Origin: CADEED01 sp020442965
GTDB lineage: Bacteria; Pseudomonadota; Gammaproteobacteria; Steroidobacterales; Steroidobacteraceae
NCBI GenBank assembly: GCA_041395525.1
Contig: JAWLAH010000005.1
Location: 1-64,000 of the forward strand
Length of the DNA stretch: 64,000 bases
Direction: 5' to 3'
The position numbers and the translations under genes are program-made. Position 1 is the first letter of the stretch, and each line of letters starts with the position of its first letter. Shown here piece by piece: positions 8,463-18,814 of this stretch. A model generated the notes under the pieces. That model was not told the origin of the DNA and made no database searches. It worked only from the letters and a program-made list of their open reading frames with translations.

Positions 8463-9357
8463 GCGTCGTACGTCGAAACTGGGGCGCACGGTGCCGGGCA
8501 TGTCGCCGCGCACGCAGCGTAAGCTCAAGCAATCGCTCGCCGTTACGCAGCGCATCAGCAGCCGGCTCGCCGGTCGACTCGCGCTCGAGCTGTTCCTGAC
8601 GCCACCGCGGCGCAAGACCGACGCGGTCGACATTCCAGTCGTTGAACTTGCACAACGCGGCAGCGTCGAGGTGCACGGCCATCGCGTCGCGACCTACGAA
8701 TGGGGCGATACAGGGCCGCTGGTGCTCATGCTGCACGGCTGGGGCTCGCACGCGGCGCGATTTGGCAGCTTCGTCGGACCGCTCTGCGCCGCAGGGTACC
8801 GCGTGATCGCCGCAGATGCGCCGGGCCACGGCGCATCTGCTGGACGCCAATCCAATCTGCCGGAGTTTCGCGACACATTGCGCGCCGTAATCGCGACGCA
8901 CGGGCCCGTTGAAAGCCTGATCGCCCACTCGCTCGGCGCCGGCGCCTGCCTGATGTTACTGGCCGGGACCGATCCCGTGGAAGTGCGATCGCTCGTGGCG
9001 TTGGGCGTGCCGCGCGATATCGACTATGTACTGGATTCGTTTGCCGAAATGATCGGTCTCGGCCCGCGAGCCAACACAGCGTTTCGTACTGCGTTCACCG
9101 AACGCTTCGGACTAAAGCCCAGCGACTTCTCGGCCACGCAGCTCGCACTGCTGGTCACCGTACCGACAATGGTCGTACATGACCGGACCGACGAGATCGC
9201 GCCGTACGAGCATGGCGAGGAGTTGGCGGCCAACCTGCCACACTCGATCCTGCACACCACGACCGGACTCGGACATAGCGGTCCGCTGCGCGATCCGGCG
9301 ACGATCGATGCGATCGTGGCGTTTCTTCGCGGGCGGACTAAAAGCTCGCCCGCATGA
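8455..9357 (+). CDS. Alpha/beta-fold hydrolase
   Basis: The 300-residue protein has the alpha/beta-hydrolase order. An oxyanion-hole strand VLMLHGWGSHAARF is followed by a nucleophile elbow AHSLGAG (Ser about residue 159), a late acid in VVHDRTDEIAPY and a His in TGLGHSGPLRD. The first 55 residues are basic and may be an N-terminal extension; a later ATG is possible. The ATG at 8455 overlaps the purD stop by 8 bases, so translation is probably coupled. Esterase or similar activity is likely, but the substrate is unknown. Confidence 0.8.
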   Translation: MLERRTSKLGRTVPGMSPRTQRKLKQSLAVTQRISSRLAGRLALELFLTPPRRKTDAVDIPVVELAQRGSVEVHGHRVATYEWGDTGPLVLMLHGWGSHAARFGSFVGPLCAAGYRVIAADAPGHGASAGRQSNLPEFRDTLRAVIATHGPVESLIAHSLGAGACLMLLAGTDPVEVRSLVALGVPRDIDYVLDSFAEMIGLGPRANTAFRTAFTERFGLKPSDFSATQLALLVTVPTMVVHDRTDEIAPYEHGEELAANLPHSILHTTTGLGHSGPLRDPATIDAIVAFLRGRTKSSPA

Positions 9358-10237
9358 ACAACTCAGGTCCCTTCACGTCGATATTGAACAATCCCGGGAA
9401 GTCCGAATCCGTAACCTCGACTCGCACCTTGGTAGCGCTGTACCCCAGGCCGAACGCAAAGTTGCGGCGCAGACGATACTGCACATCGAAGTGGTAGTCA
9501 GACAACGAGCCGTCCAGTTGGCGGAAGCTGGTTGAAAACTGTTGGCCGCGCGCCGTCACCGCCCAGCGCCTGGAGATCCTGAATGCGGCGTCCATTGCGA
9601 TCGTCGGCAAGGCACCTGCACCGGTCGCCTGTTCGCGCTGATTGCGCGCCGGCACCGTCCCGCGTGCCTCGGCAACCAGAACGTGCAGACCCAGACCAGC
9701 GCCCAACTCGAAGCGCTCGCGCTTGAAAATCGAGTAGGTATAGGTCATCGAGATCATGCGCCAGTCGATCAGCGTTGCGACGCGATCATCAACCAGGAAG
9801 GTCTGATTGCCAAAGTCGATGTTCCGGGTGAGATCGACGCGGGCGTCCCGATTGAGCTGCAAGAAATTCACGCGCAGTCGGTTACGCTCACGCATGCGCA
9901 TCATGAATTCGAGCTGCCCCTGGCCCGGCGCGTCATCGAGACCCAGATCTGTTTCGGCGTTCAGGAGCGTGCCGGGCGTCGCGAAGTCTGAATCGAGCCG
10001 GATTTCGGTCGTGATCTTCGGCGCGAAATAGCCGGCACGCGCATAAAAGTAGTCGGAGACCGGGCTCGCGATATCCGGCGGCGGCGGCTTCAGGACGTCG
10101 CTGGGTTTCGGTGGCGGTGTTTCAACGCGGCGCGCCGCCGGTGCTTCTTCAGCAACGTCGCGATGGCGGCCACGGACGAAATCCATGACCGTGCACCCGG
10201 ACATCAACAGACAGACGACGGCTATGGCGGCACGCAT
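9338..10237 (-). CDS. Outer-membrane beta-barrel lipoprotein, unknown function
   Basis: The 299-residue protein begins with a lipoprotein signal (AVVCLLMSGC, Cys about residue 15). A proline-rich linker (PPPKPSDVLKPPPPDIASP) follows, then about 230 residues of alternating polar and hydrophobic strands ending in FMRASF. A terminal Phe after such strands is typical of BAM-inserted barrels. A barrel carrying an N-terminal lipid anchor is less common. I do not recognise a functional family. Its 3' end overlaps the convergent hydrolase gene by 20 bases. It is read in the same direction as rho, with a strong hairpin between. Confidence 0.7.
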   Translation of the reverse strand: MRAAIAVVCLLMSGCTVMDFVRGRHRDVAEEAPAARRVETPPPKPSDVLKPPPPDIASPVSDYFYARAGYFAPKITTEIRLDSDFATPGTLLNAETDLGLDDAPGQGQLEFMMRMRERNRLRVNFLQLNRDARVDLTRNIDFGNQTFLVDDRVATLIDWRMISMTYTYSIFKRERFELGAGLGLHVLVAEARGTVPARNQREQATGAGALPTIAMDAAFRISRRWAVTARGQQFSTSFRQLDGSLSDYHFDVQYRLRRNFAFGLGYSATKVRVEVTDSDFPGLFNIDVKGPELFMRASF

Positions 10238-10295
10238 CCGCGACCCCTATTCTAACAAACAAGCCCATGAAGTCTGGTGCATTGGGCGCAATCCC

Positions 10296-10323
10296 GCCAG
10301 CGTCGCCCACTCGCGACGCTGGC
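10296..10323 (-). terminator. Strong hairpin downstream of rho
   Basis: Arms GCCAGCGTCGC and GCGACGCTGGC pair perfectly over 11 bases with a 6-base loop, 22 bases past the rho stop. There is no U-tract in either direction. It may stabilise the rho mRNA 3' end or support factor-dependent termination. Confidence 0.45.
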
Positions 10324-10345
10324 ACGGTGTGACCCAGCGCACAGA

Positions 10346-11808
<1,463 letters not shown>

Positions 11809-11812
<4 letters not shown>

Positions 11813-12138
11813 AGGTTGCTGTCCAGAAATGCGGCGAGCTGCGATTTCGACAGCGCGCCCACCTTTTGCGCCTCGACCGTCCCGTTCTTGAACAGGATCA
11901 GTGTCGGTATGCCGCGGATGCCGAACTTTGGCGGTGTCTGCGGATTCTCATCGATATTCAGTTTGGCGATCTTGACCTTGTCCTGATACTCCACCGAGAG
12001 CTCGTCCAGGATCGGTGCGATCATCTTGCACGGACCGCACCATTCGGCCCAAAAATCCAACAGTACCGGCTTGTCAGACTGCAGAACGTCCTCGCCGAAT
12101 GTGGCGTCGCTGGTGTGCACGATGTGCTGGCTACTCAC
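11809..12138 (-). CDS. trxA: Thioredoxin 1
   Basis: The 109-residue product equals E. coli thioredoxin in length and carries the redox centre FWAEWCGPCKMIAP and the cis-proline loop GIRGIPTLILFKNG. It reduces cytosolic disulfides for ribonucleotide reductase and other partners. The GTG at 12138 was chosen over longer in-frame options because a strong GGAGGT lies 8 bases upstream. The stop overlaps the rho start, and trxA-rho is a conserved gammaproteobacterial operon. Confidence 0.96.
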
Positions 12139-12438
12139 GCGGGTTAACCTCCGTTGATTGGTGACCCGCACTTGCGACGAGTCGACAGATAAAGTGTTGT
12201 GGTATTTGTCGGGGCGGGCTGCGTGAAAGCCGTGCCACGGCTGCCGACAAAGGAGTTAGAATTGCAGCTTGCGCTTGCGGGTATAGCCCTAATATTTGAG
12301 CCCAATAGTGAGCCGGTTGATGAGCGATAGACCGGGTGACCGGAGATTTGATTCGAGCGGCAGGTGCATGGGGCCACCGCGGCTTGGGCGTATTTTGTAG
12401 CCGTTCTGGGGGAAATTTGCAAGCTTTGAAGATACTAA
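12139..12438. promoter_or_regulatory. Divergent intergenic region between trxA and rhlB
   Basis: These 300 bases separate two divergent genes and must hold both promoters. The trxA ribosome-binding site GGAGGT lies next to its GTG start. I could not fix convincing promoter hexamers for either direction, and no small gene stands out. Confidence 0.5.
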
Positions 12439-13785
12439 ATGACCGATAAACACCTTTCTGACCTGCGATACGATTCCCTGGATCTGGTTCCCGAGGTCGC
12501 GCGCGGCATCGCCGATGCGGGGTTCATCAGGTGCACGCCCGTACAGGCCTGCACGCTGCCGATTGCGCTCCAGGGCCGCGATGTGGCGGGCCAGGCCCAA
12601 ACGGGCACTGGCAAGACGGCGGCGTTTCTCGTCGCTCTTTACCAACGTCTGCTCACGCATCCACCCGCAGCGGGCCGCAGTGCCACCGGTATTCGTGCGC
12701 TGTGCCTTGCGCCAACCCGCGAGCTGGCGCTGCAGATCTTCAAGGACGCGGAAGTGCTGGGTCGTCACACGGGCCTCAAGACGGCCGTGGTCTTTGGTGG
12801 TGTGGATTACGAAAAGCAACGCCAACAACTGGCCGACGGCGTCGACGTGCTGATCGGTACGCCCGGTCGAGTCATCGACTATTTCAAACAACACGTCTAC
12901 GACATGCGCCATGTGCAAGTCGTCGTGTTGGACGAAGCGGATCGCATGTTCGATCTCGGTTTCATCGCCGATATCCGCTACATCCTGCGACGCATGCCGG
13001 AGCCCGAGCAGCGGCAATCGATGCTGTTCTCGGCCACCCTATCGCAGCGTGTGCTCGAACTCGCCTACGAGCACATGAACGATCCGGAGCTTGTGCGCAT
13101 CGAGCCGGATCGAATGACTGCGGATCTCGTGCGGCAGAGCATCTACTTCCCGGCAATGGAAGAAAAGATCCCACTGCTGATCGGTTTGCTGAAGCTCACT
13201 GATGCGCATCGGACAATGGTGTTCGTCAACACGAAGCGAGTCGCCGAGAAACTCGAAGCCGCGCTGGTTGCCAACGGCTTATCCGCCCAGGCGCTGTCCG
13301 GCGATGTACCGCAGAACAAGCGCCTGCGACTGATGCGCGAATTTCATAGCGGCGAGCTGGCGGTGCTGATCGCTACCGACGTCGCATCGCGCGGACTGCA
13401 CATACCGGACGTGAGCCACGTGTTCAATTACGACCTGCCGCAGGATCGCGCGGACTACGTGCATCGTATCGGCCGCACCGCACGCGCCGGCGCCGCGGGC
13501 GATGCGATCAGTTTCGGTTGTGAGGAGTATGCGATCTCGCTGCCCGAAATCGAGGACTACATCGGACACAAGATCCCGGTTGTACCGGTGACGCCCGACT
13601 TGTTAGCACAAAACGTCAAGGTAGCCGCCTATCGCCCGCGCCCCGATGGGCCGCGGCCGGGCGGACCTGGCGGCGGGCGGCGTGGCGGTCCGCCGCGCGC
13701 GGGAAATAAGGGGCGTAGCGGAGGCGGTGGCGGCGCCAGACGATCGTCGTCGGGGCCCAGGCGCGGTGGGTCGCGATCTAGCTGA
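12439..13785 (+). CDS. rhlB: ATP-dependent DEAD-box RNA helicase RhlB
   Basis: The 448-residue helicase has the Q motif region (IRCTPVQACTLPIAL), Walker A AQTGTGKT, the DEAD box VVLDEADRMFDLGF, motif III SAT and motif VI HRIGRTARAG. The N-terminal HLSDLRYDSLDLVPEV and the placement divergent from trxA are typical of RhlB, a degradosome partner that unwinds mRNA for RNase E. The last 50 residues are Arg/Gly-rich (GGGRRGGPPRAGNKGRSGGG) and probably disordered. The 3' end overlaps the convergent yrfG gene by 8 bases. Confidence 0.92.
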   Translation: MTDKHLSDLRYDSLDLVPEVARGIADAGFIRCTPVQACTLPIALQGRDVAGQAQTGTGKTAAFLVALYQRLLTHPPAAGRSATGIRALCLAPTRELALQIFKDAEVLGRHTGLKTAVVFGGVDYEKQRQQLADGVDVLIGTPGRVIDYFKQHVYDMRHVQVVVLDEADRMFDLGFIADIRYILRRMPEPEQRQSMLFSATLSQRVLELAYEHMNDPELVRIEPDRMTADLVRQSIYFPAMEEKIPLLIGLLKLTDAHRTMVFVNTKRVAEKLEAALVANGLSAQALSGDVPQNKRLRLMREFHSGELAVLIATDVASRGLHIPDVSHVFNYDLPQDRADYVHRIGRTARAGAAGDAISFGCEEYAISLPEIEDYIGHKIPVVPVTPDLLAQNVKVAAYRPRPDGPRPGGPGGGRRGGPPRAGNKGRSGGGGGARRSSSGPRRGGSRSS

Positions 13786-14449
13786 TGTTGTACGCAAGCT
13801 CTGCCACGCTATCGATGCGCTGAAACTCGTCATGCGCGTGCGCAGTTCCGTCCGAATCAGGGCGGCACACGCCATACACCCAGCGTATACCGGCCGCGTG
13901 CGCAGCGTGCAGCACCGGTCGGCTGTCATCGGCAAACAGGCTGCGGGCCGGATCGAAACCAAAGCGCTGTTGCGCGCGCTCCCAGAACAACGGCTGCTCC
14001 TTCGGTGCGTCGAACTCCGCGGAGCTGGCTGCATCATCCAGAAGGTCGAGCACGCCCGTATAGCCGTGCTTGATCGCCAGCGTTGTCGGATGCGAGTTGG
14101 TCAACAAGACCACACGCTTGTCCGCCGCTCGCAGCCGCTTGAGGAACTGTTGTGCGCCCGGTAACCAACCGACGCGAGCTTTCGCTTCGTGATGCAGCGC
14201 GACGATATCGAGCCCCAGCTCGCGGCTCCAGAACTCGATGCAGTACCACTCAAGCGTCCCTTCGCGTGCCTTGAAGCGTGGCGCGAGATCAGCGTACGCA
14301 GCTTCGAGCGACAGGGCCTTGCGGGCCGCATAGCGTTGCGGGACTAGCTTGGTCCAGATGTAGTTGTCGTACGACAGATCGAGCAGCGTGCCGTCGAGAT
14401 CGAGGCAGACGGTGTCGATCGCATGCCAATCAGGTCGAGGGTCCGGCAT
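13778..14449 (-). CDS. yrfG: HAD-family GMP/IMP nucleotidase, YrfG type
   Basis: The 223-residue protein matches E. coli YrfG closely in layout. It has HAD motif I DLDGTLLDL, then DNYIWTKLVP, LEWYCIEFWSRELGLDI, motif II LLTNSHP, motif III Lys in DAPKEQ and motif IV LFADDSRPVL. YrfG dephosphorylates purine mononucleotides. The ATG at 14449 begins just before the conserved strand, so longer starts were rejected. It is divergent from the PHP-domain gene with only 23 bases between starts, so their promoters must overlap. Confidence 0.88.
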   Translation of the reverse strand: MPDPRPDWHAIDTVCLDLDGTLLDLSYDNYIWTKLVPQRYAARKALSLEAAYADLAPRFKAREGTLEWYCIEFWSRELGLDIVALHHEAKARVGWLPGAQQFLKRLRAADKRVVLLTNSHPTTLAIKHGYTGVLDLLDDAASSAEFDAPKEQPLFWERAQQRFGFDPARSLFADDSRPVLHAAHAAGIRWVYGVCRPDSDGTAHAHDEFQRIDSVAELAYNIS

Positions 14450-14472
14450 CAGCCGCGTATCATAGCGCGCCT

Positions 14473-15342
14473 GTGATCGATGACACTGCTGCAATCCGCG
14501 TGGATTTCCACACTCACAGCCATTTTTCCGATGGCGTTCTGTCACCGACTGCGCTGGTTGCACGCGCTGCCGATCGCGGCGTCGCGACGCTTGCGTTGAC
14601 CGATCACGACACGCTCGCGGGACTCGACGAAGCTGCGGCGGCCTGCGCGGCCCACGGCATGCAGTTCCTGCGCGGCGTGGAGGTGTCGGGCAGTTTTCGA
14701 GGCCAGGCGATACACATCATCGGGCTGGGGGTTGCGCACGATGCGCCGCAGCTCGACGAGCACATCGGCGCGATCAACTGTCGGCGTCGCGAGCGGATCG
14801 GTGAGATTGGCGAACGGCTCGAGAAGCGCGCGCGCTTGCCGGGCCGGGAGATTGCGGCGCGCATTCTGGCCGCACAGCACGCGCCGACGAGATTACATAT
14901 CGCGCGCGAACTCGTTAGCGGCGGGTATGCCGACGGCATACAGCACGCGTTCGATCGCTGGCTCAATCGCGGCAAGCCTGGTCACGTGCCGATCGAATGG
15001 CCCGGCATCGACGCCACCTTGACGGCGCTGCGTTCCGCCACACCGCACGTGGTTCTGGCCCACCCGCATCGCTACCGCTTGTCCGCAGGCGGTCTGCGCA
15101 CATTGATCAGCAATTTCGTTACAGCTGGCGGTAGCGGGCTCGAGGCGAGTCTCGCGGGCATGAGCGCCGTCGACGCCGATCGAATCGCATCGCTTTGTCG
15201 GAAGTTTCGGCTCGCCGCATCGCTCGGCTCCGATTTTCACGATCCGGCCGTGCCATGGAATCCGCTCGGCCGCTGGCTTAAGCTACCCGATGGACTTGAG
15301 CCCATCACAAACCGCTTCGAGCGCAGCCATGTCGGAAACTGA
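14473..15342 (+). CDS. rnm: PHP-domain phosphoesterase (RNase AM / YciV family)
   Basis: The 289-residue PHP protein shows all metal-binding motifs: DFHTHSHFSDG, LTDHDTLAG, VEVSG, HPHRY and GSDFHDP. The closest known family is E. coli YciV (TrpH, RNase AM), a 5'-3' exonuclease that also acts on nucleoside 3',5'-bisphosphates and matures 5' ends of rRNA. The GTG at 14473 was chosen because the conserved domain begins within a few codons. It overlaps the next small gene by 14 bases. The symbol follows the E. coli relative. Confidence 0.85.
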   Translation: MIDDTAAIRVDFHTHSHFSDGVLSPTALVARAADRGVATLALTDHDTLAGLDEAAAACAAHGMQFLRGVEVSGSFRGQAIHIIGLGVAHDAPQLDEHIGAINCRRRERIGEIGERLEKRARLPGREIAARILAAQHAPTRLHIARELVSGGYADGIQHAFDRWLNRGKPGHVPIEWPGIDATLTALRSATPHVVLAHPHRYRLSAGGLRTLISNFVTAGGSGLEASLAGMSAVDADRIASLCRKFRLAASLGSDFHDPAVPWNPLGRWLKLPDGLEPITNRFERSHVGN

Positions 15343-15553
15343 GGATAACGTCGATCGAGAGCTGTTTCGCAACGTGCAGCGACTGCGTGATCTGCGAATC
15401 GAGCACCGCGATCTCGACGAGGTGATCCACCGTCTATCGCTCGATATCCATATCGATCAACTACAGCTCAAACGCCTCAAGAAGCGCAAACTCGGCTTGA
15501 AGGACCAGATCCTGCGGCTCGAGAGCGAATTGATTCCGAATCTCAACGCGTGA
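15329..15553 (+). CDS. YdcH-type DUF465 small coiled-coil protein
   Basis: The 74-residue protein is almost entirely helical and charged: FRNVQRLRDLRIEHRDLDEV, then LQLKRLKKRKLGLKDQI. That pattern of short, Lys/Glu-rich helical hairpins is typical of DUF465 (YdcH), whose function is unknown. The ATG at 15329 lies within the end of the PHP gene, and the stop overlaps the GTG of the MscS gene, so all three are probably translated in a coupled way. Confidence 0.75.
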   Translation: MSETEDNVDRELFRNVQRLRDLRIEHRDLDEVIHRLSLDIHIDQLQLKRLKKRKLGLKDQILRLESELIPNLNA

Positions 15554-16851
15554 ACGAGAACCGCCCCCCCCGCGATTTGTTTGTACAGCTGACCCGCCCC
15601 GAGGTGCTGGGCGAAGTCGTGGGCATTGTCATCGCAGTGCTGATTGCCTTGATGGGCGCGCATTTCCTGCGTCGCTGGTACGAGAAACACCCACCGTCCC
15701 CTGATCACCCACGCTGGCAGCTGCTGTTGATCGAGACAACCGTCAGGCTGGCGCCGTTTTTCTTTGCGGCAGTGCTGCTGCTCGGCGTGCGCGCAGCACT
15801 CGGAATCCTCGATCTGCATACCGCGGTCATAGACGTTGCCCTGCAGCTCGTTACCGCGCTGCTGTTGGTGAGTCTCGGGGTTTACCTGCTGCGTCTGTCG
15901 CTAGGGCCCAAGAGCTGGGTCAGAACCTGGGAGAACCAGATTACGGCCGTAGTCTGGCTGATGATGAGCTTCCATCTGCTCGGTTGGTTCGATGCCATGG
16001 AACGCTACCTGGACGCCTTCGATCTGCTGCCGGGCAAAGCCACCTTCACGCTGTGGGCTCTGCTGAAGGGCATAGTCGTCGTCACCGGCTTCATGATCAT
16101 TACGTCGCTGGTGGCGCGTGCGATCGAACGGCGCGTGATGCGGCTCGACGGCGTGGCGATGTCCACGCGGATCGGCATCTCCAAGTCCGTCTACTTTCTC
16201 CTCGTCGGACTCGGGTTGTTACTCGGCATCAATGCGGCGGGCGTAGATATCACCGCGCTCACCGTACTGACAGGTGCGGTTGGACTCGGGCTCGGCTTTG
16301 GTTTGCAAGCCATCGCCAGCAACTTCGTCTCAGGATTCGTCCTGCTGATGGACAAATCCATCAAGCCAGGCGATGTCATCAGCTTTACCGGCCACACCGG
16401 CACCAGTACCGAGAACTTTGGTTGGGTACAGGAGTTGCGCGGTCGTTATGTCGTGGTGCGTGATCGCGACGGCGTCGAAACGCTGGTACCGAACCAGAAT
16501 CTGATCACCGACTCGGTTATCAACTGGAGCTACTCCGATCAACGCGTGCGCCTACGCCTGCCCGTGATGATCAGCTACCAGGATGACCCGGAGCTCGCCT
16601 TGCGACTGTTGATCGAAGCCGCCTCCCAGCATCCCCGCATCCTCAAAGAACCCGGACCTGTGTCGCGCCTTCTCAGCTTCGAGAATTACGGCATGCGCTG
16701 CGAGGCGCGCTTCTGGATTCGCGATCCGATGAACGGCGTCAACAATGTCCGCTCGGATATCAATCGCGAAATCTGGCGGCTATTCAGGAAGCACGGCATC
16801 ACGATTCCCGTCTCGCAGCACGACGTACGCATGCTCAAGCAGGCGAACTAG
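15550..16851 (+). CDS. Mechanosensitive channel, MscS family
   Basis: The 433-residue protein has about five hydrophobic segments. These lead into the signature pore helix and beta domain: LTGAVGLGLGFGLQAIASNF, SGFVLLMDKSIKPGDVI and later TLVPNQNLITDSVINWSYSD. MscS channels open on membrane tension to release solutes during osmotic downshock. It is longer than E. coli MscS (286) because of extra N-terminal membrane spans, as in MscM-type members. It starts with GTG overlapping the previous stop as GTGA, and arfB follows 6 bases later. Confidence 0.9.
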   Translation: MNENRPPRDLFVQLTRPEVLGEVVGIVIAVLIALMGAHFLRRWYEKHPPSPDHPRWQLLLIETTVRLAPFFFAAVLLLGVRAALGILDLHTAVIDVALQLVTALLLVSLGVYLLRLSLGPKSWVRTWENQITAVVWLMMSFHLLGWFDAMERYLDAFDLLPGKATFTLWALLKGIVVVTGFMIITSLVARAIERRVMRLDGVAMSTRIGISKSVYFLLVGLGLLLGINAAGVDITALTVLTGAVGLGLGFGLQAIASNFVSGFVLLMDKSIKPGDVISFTGHTGTSTENFGWVQELRGRYVVVRDRDGVETLVPNQNLITDSVINWSYSDQRVRLRLPVMISYQDDPELALRLLIEAASQHPRILKEPGPVSRLLSFENYGMRCEARFWIRDPMNGVNNVRSDINREIWRLFRKHGITIPVSQHDVRMLKQAN

Positions 16852-16857
16852 GGGCCG

Positions 16858-17283
16858 ATGGCGATCGAGATTCGTCCTGGTCTCACGATTCCAGACGAGG
16901 ATCTGGAGGTCACGGCGATCCGCGCATCGGGGCCCGGCGGTCAGAACGTCAACAAGGTATCGACCGCCATTCAGTTGCGGTTTTCGCTGGCTAACAACTC
17001 AACCTTGAGTGCCGACGTGAAGGCAAGACTGCAGATGCTCGCTGGAACGCGACTCACGCTCGCCGGCGACATCATTGTCCTGGCTCGCACTGAACGCAGC
17101 AGGGAGCGCAATTTGCGCGACGCCGAACAACGCCTGCGCCAGCTGATTGTTGCCGCTCTGACGCCACCGAAAAAGCGCTATGCAACGCGTCCGACACGCG
17201 CCTCGAAAGAGCGTCGATTGCAGTCCAAGACGCTGACGCAGCGGACCAAGCGACTAAGGAGCCGCGTGCGGCCCGAGGAATGA
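16858..17283 (+). CDS. arfB: Alternative ribosome-rescue factor ArfB
   Basis: The 141-residue protein has the GGQ catalytic loop in ASGPGGQNVNKVSTAIQLRF. It ends in a long Lys/Arg-rich tail (RASKERRLQSKTLTQRTKR) that inserts into the empty mRNA channel. ArfB (YaeJ) hydrolyses peptidyl-tRNA on stalled ribosomes. Its length matches E. coli YaeJ (140). It follows the mscS gene by 6 bases and converges on the lipoprotein gene. Confidence 0.94.
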   Translation: MAIEIRPGLTIPDEDLEVTAIRASGPGGQNVNKVSTAIQLRFSLANNSTLSADVKARLQMLAGTRLTLAGDIIVLARTERSRERNLRDAEQRLRQLIVAALTPPKKRYATRPTRASKERRLQSKTLTQRTKRLRSRVRPEE

Positions 17284-17288
17284 GCGCG

Positions 17289-17762
17289 CTATTCGGTGAC
17301 CCGCTGCAGCGTCTCGGTGATGCCGCCGCACGAGTACTCGAGAGCGTCGCCCGATTCGGTCAACTTCACCTCGCACCGCGCGATGAGTCGCAGATCCTGT
17401 GGTACCAGCGATTTCAAGAGCTCGGGAGTCTGCAACGCGTTGCGCCAGCGCGGTGCATCCTTGAAGACGAACGCGTGCTGCACGATTTCTTTGCCGTCAA
17501 CGAGCTCGATCGTCAGCATGTGCTGCGACTGCTCGCCGTCACCACTGCGTCGCTCCAGATAAAAGACGCGATCGCCGATCATGCCCGCGTGCACCGGCAG
17601 GATGGCAAGCGCCGCGCCGCGCCTGTCCGCCGATTCGTACTGACCCACCAGATCGCCAGCCAGCTTCGCGAGCTCGCTTTCGCGCCGCGCCTTGTCCGAA
17701 GTACAACCGGATCCGCTCAGCAGCCAGCCAGTCGCCAACAGGAAAAATGCCATCCAACGCAT
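17289..17762 (-). CDS. Probable lipoprotein, CpcT/CpeT-like
   Basis: The 157-residue protein starts with a hydrophobic signal (MAFFLLATGWLLSGSGC), whose Cys near residue 20 makes a lipoprotein likely, although the lipobox is not ideal. The body LAKLAGDLVGQYESADRR and ILPVHAGMIGDRVFYLERR resembles the CpcT/CpeT chromophore-lyase fold, which many non-phototrophs carry as envelope proteins of unknown role. It lies 17 bases after the ATP-grasp gene in the same direction. The family call is tentative. Confidence 0.6.
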   Translation of the reverse strand: MRWMAFFLLATGWLLSGSGCTSDKARRESELAKLAGDLVGQYESADRRGAALAILPVHAGMIGDRVFYLERRSGDGEQSQHMLTIELVDGKEIVQHAFVFKDAPRWRNALQTPELLKSLVPQDLRLIARCEVKLTESGDALEYSCGGITETLQRVTE

Positions 17763-17779
17763 GCGATCAACCCCTTGGC

Positions 17780-18814
17780 TCAGCCGTAGAACGCGCGCCA
17801 CTCAGCCTGATAACTGAGGCCAAGTGCAATGATCCGATCCAGCATCTCAGGATACGCGATACCGGCAACCAGTGCCGCCTGGGCAAAATCCTCGTCCGCG
17901 GTCAGGTTTGGATTGGGATTTGCTTCGAGCACATACAACTCACCGGCAGGGGTGACCCGAAAATCCATGCGGGCGTAGCCCGACATCCCGAGCGCGCGAT
18001 AGATGCGTCGCGATAGTTTGTCGAGTCGCGCGACGACCGCTGGCGACAGGCCCTCCGCCGCGCGGGTCGTTATGCCATGCTTTTCCTGGTAGCGCTTGTC
18101 CCACTTCACCTTGCGCGTCGCGATACCGGCGGCCGACTCGTTCAGCGTACCGAACAGCATTTCCCAGACGGGCAGACGCGTCAGCCGATCGTTACCGAGC
18201 ACGGCAACGTACAACTCGCGCCCTTCGATGTACTCCTCGATCAGCGCATCGGATTTGACCTGCTCGTGTACGAACTGGATCCGCTCCTGCAAGCGCGCCG
18301 GATCCTCGACGATCGACGCTTGCGCAATTCCCAATGACGCATCTTCGGTCGCCGACTTGACGAATAGCGGGTACTTGAGCTTACGGGGAACTTTCAGTTT
18401 CACGCCGCGCCTCACAACCGCGAAGTTCGGCGAGGGAATTCGATGGTACGAGAGCAGTTGTTTGCAAAGCGGTTTGTCTCTCGCCAGCAAGAGCCCGCGC
18501 GGGTTGCAACCGGTGTACGGCTGGCGCATCAGCTCGAGAAACGCCACGACGTGCTGATCGTATTTGACGATGCCGTTGAACTCCTCGAGCAGATTGAACA
18601 CGACATCGGGCTGCCATTCTGCGATCGTGCCGCGTAGATCAGACACACTATCCGATACACCAAGACAACGAACCTCGTGTCCCGCCTTGCGCAGAGTCGA
18701 GGTGACGTCGTACTCGGTACGCCATTCGTCAATCTCTTTTTCGGAGTAACCCTCGAGGCTATCGGGTGGCACGAGCGTCGCGTGAACCACCACCAGGGTT
18801 CGCATTTTCTTCAT
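17780..18814 (-). CDS. ATP-grasp ligase related to D-Ala-D-Ala ligase
   Basis: The 344-residue protein has a full ATP-grasp layout. The N-terminal sensing domain ends at YTGCNPRGLLLARDKPLCKQ. The central lysine lies in YPLFVKSATEDASLGIAQ, the adenine-site stretch is ALIEEYIEGRELYVAVLG, and the C-terminal metal site is LEANPNPNL. It is D-Ala-D-Ala-ligase-like but not DdlA/B, and such ligases form amide bonds from a carboxylate, ATP and an amine. The ATG at 18814 overlaps the metallopeptidase stop as ATGA, so the two are coupled. Substrates cannot be inferred from sequence. Confidence 0.82.
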   Translation of the reverse strand: MKKMRTLVVVHATLVPPDSLEGYSEKEIDEWRTEYDVTSTLRKAGHEVRCLGVSDSVSDLRGTIAEWQPDVVFNLLEEFNGIVKYDQHVVAFLELMRQPYTGCNPRGLLLARDKPLCKQLLSYHRIPSPNFAVVRRGVKLKVPRKLKYPLFVKSATEDASLGIAQASIVEDPARLQERIQFVHEQVKSDALIEEYIEGRELYVAVLGNDRLTRLPVWEMLFGTLNESAAGIATRKVKWDKRYQEKHGITTRAAEGLSPAVVARLDKLSRRIYRALGMSGYARMDFRVTPAGELYVLEANPNPNLTADEDFAQAALVAGIAYPEMLDRIIALGLSYQAEWRAFYG

